Part shown: one piece after another, positions 60,959 through 64,000 of the stretch
How positions within the stretch are numbered: the stretch's first letter is position 1
Layout of the letters: every line of letters begins with the position of its first letter
From: Akkermansia sp.
Lineage (GTDB): Bacteria; Verrucomicrobiota; Verrucomicrobiia; Verrucomicrobiales; Akkermansiaceae
Direction of reading: 5' to 3'
Assembly (NCBI GenBank): GCA_017555205.1
Contig: JAFZGW010000002.1
Coordinates: 1-64,000 of the forward strand
Length of the DNA stretch: 64,000 bases
Notes under the pieces: model-generated
Database searches by the model: none
What the model was told of the DNA's origin: nothing
What the model saw: only the letters and a program-made list of their open reading frames with translations
Program-made: the position numbers and the translations under genes

Positions 60959-61252
60959 ATGGAAACATTCTCTTGGAAAGATAAAGACGCCGACGGAAAC
61001 AAGGTCGTATACGAAGCACATCATTTCGGCGGCTGGTGGCAGCTTACCTGCACCCCTAAAGTAGGCCGAGCCATGAAGGATGAGGTAGAACCCGAGGAGG
61101 CAGAATTTACCCCGGAACTGTGGCAAACTCTGCGTGACCTGCTCTGGCGCAAATACCAGCGCCGCCGCGTATCTTGGGCACTCATCGAACATATAGATAA
61201 CATATTGGCCGGTAAAGCCACCAACGAACGCCGAGATCAGCGCCGCAAATGA
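60959..61252 (+). CDS. Hypothetical 97-residue protein
   Basis: A small soluble protein of no recognised family. It is rich in Trp (WWQL, LWQTL, LLWRKY, SWAL) and charged residues, and its C-terminus is basic. Translation starts 33 nt after the YD-like gene, and the stop overlaps the mazG start by 4 nt, so it is probably co-translated with mazG. A helper role for MazG is only positional inference. Confidence 0.7.
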   Translation: METFSWKDKDADGNKVVYEAHHFGGWWQLTCTPKVGRAMKDEVEPEEAEFTPELWQTLRDLLWRKYQRRRVSWALIEHIDNILAGKATNERRDQRRK

Positions 61253-62070
61253 TGACCGAAGATGAAATGATTAACTGCCGGGCACCCGAGCGTCAACTCG
61301 AGCGCGCTATAGCAGTCATGCACCGCCTGCGCGCCCCCGGCGGTTGCCCCTGGGATGCCGAACAAACCCATGAGAGCCTCATTCCCAACCTTATAGAGGA
61401 ATCTTACGAGTGCATAGATGCCATTCGAGCCAAGGACTGGGCACACCTGAGAGAAGAGCTGGGAGATGTACTTCTGCAGGTACTTTTCCACGCAGAACTG
61501 GCAGAAGAAAACCCGGAAGAGGGATTCACACTTGCAGATGTAGCCTGCGATTTAAGTGACAAAATGGTGCGCCGCCACCCGCATGTGTTCGGCACGGCAA
61601 AAGTCAACGACAGCGATGGTGTACTCACCCAGTGGGATGCGATTAAGCGCCGGGAACAAGCCATAGAAGATAAGCCCTATCTTAAAAACTGCGGCAAAGG
61701 TCTGCCGGCTCTACTGCGCGCGTACAAAATCACCAAAAAAGTAGCAAAGATTGGTTTTGACTGGCCCAATCATGCAGGAGTTGTCGACAAAATACGAGAG
61801 GAGACCGACGAGGTTGCAGAAACCCTGGCACTACCCGACAGCGACCCGCATGTTGAAGAAGAGCTCGGCGATTTACTGTTCACCACAGTAAATCTGTGCC
61901 GCCGTCGCGGGATTGACCCCGAGGTTGCGCTCGATGCGGCCAACCGTAAATTTGAAAGACGCTTCAACACCTTGGAAAAGCAGCTCAAAGCACAGGGCAT
62001 CAGCCTGGAGGAAGCGACAGCAGAACAAATGGAAGCGGCTTGGCAACAAGCAAAAAAACAACAAGCGTAA
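61249..62070 (+). CDS. mazG: Nucleoside triphosphate pyrophosphohydrolase MazG
   Basis: A 273-residue two-domain house-cleaning enzyme that hydrolyses NTPs to NMP and PPi. Both MazG domains are visible. The first has CPWDAEQTHESLIPNLIEESYECIDAI and LREELGDVLLQVLFHAELAEE; the second has KIGFDWPNHAGVVDKIREETDEVAE and HVEEELGDLLFTTVNLCRRRGIDPEVAL. The EExxE and later ExxxD metal motifs are intact in both. Length equals E. coli MazG. No mazEF toxin genes are nearby. Confidence 0.95.
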   Translation: MMTEDEMINCRAPERQLERAIAVMHRLRAPGGCPWDAEQTHESLIPNLIEESYECIDAIRAKDWAHLREELGDVLLQVLFHAELAEENPEEGFTLADVACDLSDKMVRRHPHVFGTAKVNDSDGVLTQWDAIKRREQAIEDKPYLKNCGKGLPALLRAYKITKKVAKIGFDWPNHAGVVDKIREETDEVAETLALPDSDPHVEEELGDLLFTTVNLCRRRGIDPEVALDAANRKFERRFNTLEKQLKAQGISLEEATAEQMEAAWQQAKKQQA

Positions 62071-62123
62071 TCCCCTAATCAACAATACGCAAAGAACCTT
62101 CGCGCAAATTACAGAGAAAAACA

Positions 62124-63086
62124 ATGATTTCCTTGCGCCACAGCATCGTCTTTCTGCTTTGCAGCCTATTGCCCACAGCATGCAGCACTCGCGAAGTAGT
62201 AGAGGAACTGCCCGACAACCCACTATCGCAAACACCCGGGCAGGAGCTCGCCGGCTTTTCTGCCAATCCCCTGTTACCGGGAGGCGGCGGACTGGGCGCG
62301 GAAACCATGCGCGTAACCACCGAAGAAGAGCTCAAAAAAATCGACAACGGGGCAGATGGAGAACTCATCTGGACCGACCCGGATAACCCCGATGCGGATA
62401 TTCCCGGACTGACGGCAGCTTTCGAGAATAAGCAACAAGGTAACGGTTGGCTGGACAATTTAGGGCGGGGACTGAAACTGTCCCGCCGCGAAGGCCGACC
62501 GCTGGTGATTTGGTTTCACAACTCAGTAACAAGCCCTAAAAGCAAAAAATTGGGTGCACACCTGCTCGATACGGCAAAGTTCGACTATTGGTGCAAAGAC
62601 CGAGTGGTACGCGTCAAACTCGATGCAGGAGCCGGCTTGGACGAAACGCCCACGGGGAATTCTCGCTACAGCGCCAGCTCCATCAGCAATTTATCACGTC
62701 GCTACGGCTTAAAACGCACCCCTGCTCTGGTTGTTGTAGACCCCCTCGGCAAAATTACCGCACGAATTGATGGGTACGAAGGATTTGTAACCGAAGTAGA
62801 AGCCGAACTGAAGGTAGGGGTTGAAACCGCCGAGAAGAATTACCGGGAACACCGCAATGTGCTACTCAAAAGAGGCTACCGCGAATGGCGCTCCCGCAAA
62901 GGCGAAACCATGTTTGCAAAATTGCAGCGTTACGATGAACAAAACCAGGTAGTTTATCTGCGCAGTCCGGGTGGTAAGGTATCTCGCACCCGATTGGTGA
63001 GATTCAGCAAGGAAGACGTAGACTACCTCGATGCGCATGCCCGCGGCGAGCACGATAACCCATTCGATACTCCCCGCCATGAATAA
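62124..63086 (+). CDS. Exported thioredoxin-fold protein with SHD1-like C-terminus
   Basis: A 320-residue exported protein, probably a lipoprotein (PTACS near residue 20, an imperfect lipobox). Residues about 120-235 form a thioredoxin-like domain (RPLVIWFHNSVTSPKSKKL, then RYGLKRTPALVVVDPLG with the cis-proline) that has no cysteine in the active loop. The C-terminal 60 residues (REWRSRKGETMFAKLQRYDEQNQVVYLRSPGGKVSRTRLVRFSKEDVDYL) resemble the SHD1 domain, common in Planctomycetota and Verrucomicrobiota envelope proteins. Its function is unknown. Its stop overlaps the TetR gene start. Confidence 0.8.
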   Translation: MISLRHSIVFLLCSLLPTACSTREVVEELPDNPLSQTPGQELAGFSANPLLPGGGGLGAETMRVTTEEELKKIDNGADGELIWTDPDNPDADIPGLTAAFENKQQGNGWLDNLGRGLKLSRREGRPLVIWFHNSVTSPKSKKLGAHLLDTAKFDYWCKDRVVRVKLDAGAGLDETPTGNSRYSASSISNLSRRYGLKRTPALVVVDPLGKITARIDGYEGFVTEVEAELKVGVETAEKNYREHRNVLLKRGYREWRSRKGETMFAKLQRYDEQNQVVYLRSPGGKVSRTRLVRFSKEDVDYLDAHARGEHDNPFDTPRHE

Positions 63087-63702
63087 ATCAGACGCCACCA
63101 AAGCCCATATCATGCGCGCGGCCATAGCCTGTTTCACGGGCTTGGGGTTTGAGGGAACGTCCATGCGCGATGTCGCCACCGCTGCCGATGTAAACATAGG
63201 CCTTATACGCTACCACTTCGGCAGCAAAGCCGACCTCTACCGAGATACATTGGCCTATGTCTCCGACCAATACAACAAGGTATGCCTGACTGCCCTCGAA
63301 CAAGCTCGCGAAAGCGGCGATGTGGGTGAAATCATCTACTCCTGGTTGGCTGCCCCGCTCACCCACTGGCTGGATTCCAACGTAGCCACCGGTGAAGAAG
63401 TGCTGTGTTTTCTTAATAAAATGGGGTACGAATCCCCCGAGCTCACCCACGAGGTGTATGAATCGCACTACTCCTACGCTCTGCAGGAATGGCAACAGGC
63501 TGTACATGCACACTTTCCCGGTATCGAGCGAGCAGACTGGCTGTGGTGCATGACCTGCCTGCGCGGCATGTACTTCAACATAGTTGCCCACAACGAATTT
63601 ACCCTTTGGGGGCTCCCGGCGATTCGTGGCAAGGAAGCCGCCATTCGTCGTCTGGCGGCAGATATGGTCGCCCTGCTGCGCACCTATACACCCTCAGCCT
63701 AA
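63079..63702 (+). CDS. TetR-family transcriptional regulator
   Basis: A 207-residue one-component repressor. The N-terminal helix-turn-helix is typical: KAHIMRAAIACFTGLGFEGTSMRDVATAADVNIGLIRYHFGSKADLYRDTL. The C-terminal ligand domain (about 70-200) resembles the CerR-like type. It overlaps the preceding gene by 8 nt, and the ATG at 63079 is chosen because homologues begin just before the helix-turn-helix. It may control its own transcript or the downstream mutarotase; no palindromic operator was identified with confidence. Confidence 0.9.
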   Translation: MNKSDATKAHIMRAAIACFTGLGFEGTSMRDVATAADVNIGLIRYHFGSKADLYRDTLAYVSDQYNKVCLTALEQARESGDVGEIIYSWLAAPLTHWLDSNVATGEEVLCFLNKMGYESPELTHEVYESHYSYALQEWQQAVHAHFPGIERADWLWCMTCLRGMYFNIVAHNEFTLWGLPAIRGKEAAIRRLAADMVALLRTYTPSA

Positions 63703-63748
63703 TAATAAAGCCCCGGCGCAAACAGCGTGACATTCTGCCAATGTTTGC

Positions 63749-63777
63749 TCGACAACGGTTCAGCAATCTGATAGGAT
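63749..63777 (+). promoter_or_regulatory. Promoter of the mutarotase gene
   Basis: TCGACA (63749-63754), 17-bp spacer, TAGGAT (63772-63777). The leader is about 22 nt to the ATG at 63806. Confidence 0.5.
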
Positions 63778-63805
63778 ACCCGCACACAAACAATTAGTTT
63801 TCCCC

Positions 63806-64000
63806 ATGGTTACCACGGAATACCCCCACGGCCGCGACTTCCCGATACTGCGCATCTCAACCGAGCTGTGCGAAGCTGAGATTTCTCTATACGGAGCTCA
63901 GGTACTGCAGTGGACCCCCACAGGGCAGCTGCCGGTTATATTCATGAGCCCCAAGGCCAAATTTGCCCAAGGCAAAGCGCTGCGCGGCGGTATACCGCTT
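63806..64000 (+). CDS. D-hexose-6-phosphate mutarotase (partial, cut by window end)
   Basis: The first 65 codons of an aldose 1-epimerase-like protein, open to the window end. The pattern AEISLYGAQVLQWTPTGQLPVIFMSPKAKFAQGKALRGGIPL matches the YeaD group, which interconverts anomers of hexose-6-phosphates. The RGGIP motif carries a phosphate-binding arginine. The catalytic His and Glu lie beyond the window, so activity cannot be judged. Confidence 0.8.
   Translation, partial: MVTTEYPHGRDFPILRISTELCEAEISLYGAQVLQWTPTGQLPVIFMSPKAKFAQGKALRGGIPL

Overview
This 64 kb window carries ordinary bacterial chromosome. The gene content fits a Gram-negative member of the Verrucomicrobiota, most likely close to Akkermansia. 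That placement is inference: it rests on the KDO-pathway isomerase, the lipoproteins, the Mpl recycling ligase, sialic-acid genes, a verrucomicrobial-style pseudopilin and prepilin peptidase, and many genes without Shine-Dalgarno sequences. I see no phage, insertion sequence, CRISPR array, tRNA or rRNA. The window opens downstream of a gene that lies outside it and ends inside a sugar-phosphate mutarotase gene.

Layout. 0-11 kb: M42 peptidase, SurA-like foldase, class V aminotransferase, small muramidase, prepilin peptidase, Sel1 protein, queG, zinc metallopeptidase, HU-like protein, thioredoxin-like lipoprotein and trpS. 10.5-30 kb is a long minus-strand block: DnaJ/Sel1 membrane protein, sugar epimerase, ispD, YqeY, sufS, a conserved protein of unknown function, a class A PBP, cstA, a cluster of four unfamiliar envelope proteins, hemA, a cobA-hemD fusion and a polysaccharide deacetylase lipoprotein. 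30-39.5 kb: dusB, a four-gene operon with two ABC exporter half-transporters and two unknown proteins, a radical SAM/SPASM protein and a dCMP deaminase-like protein. 39.6-46.7 kb: rpsF and kdsD, then a plus-strand sialic-acid/glycolysis operon (nanA, 2-epimerase, phosphofructokinase paralogue, S11-like lipoprotein, second phosphofructokinase). 46.7-54.8 kb: minus-strand genes ending with gyrA-gyrB. 55-64 kb: mpl, rpmJ, metX, a pseudopilin, ispH, small secreted proteins, mazG, a lipoprotein, a TetR regulator and the mutarotase.

Three observations stand out. (1) Many monocistronic genes and first genes of operons have a sigma70-type promoter whose -10 box ends 6-7 nt before the start codon, so their mRNAs should be leaderless. 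The pattern also settles several start codons. (2) The gyrB promoter follows this layout, and its 16-bp spacer is a perfect alternating purine-pyrimidine palindrome, a plausible supercoiling sensor. (3) Three proteins keep their family fold but lack catalytic residues: one of the two phosphofructokinases, the S11 carboxypeptidase-like lipoprotein translated just after it, and the transpeptidase domain of the class A PBP. GyrA also has non-standard residues at both main quinolone-contact positions.

Working together: NanA and the 2-epimerase convert sialic acid to ManNAc and GlcNAc, and the intact phosphofructokinase would take the resulting fructose-6-phosphate into glycolysis. The PBP, Mpl, deacetylase, muramidase and S11-like protein form a scattered cell-wall set. 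The hem genes, ispD, ispH, sufS and metX are housekeeping biosynthesis.
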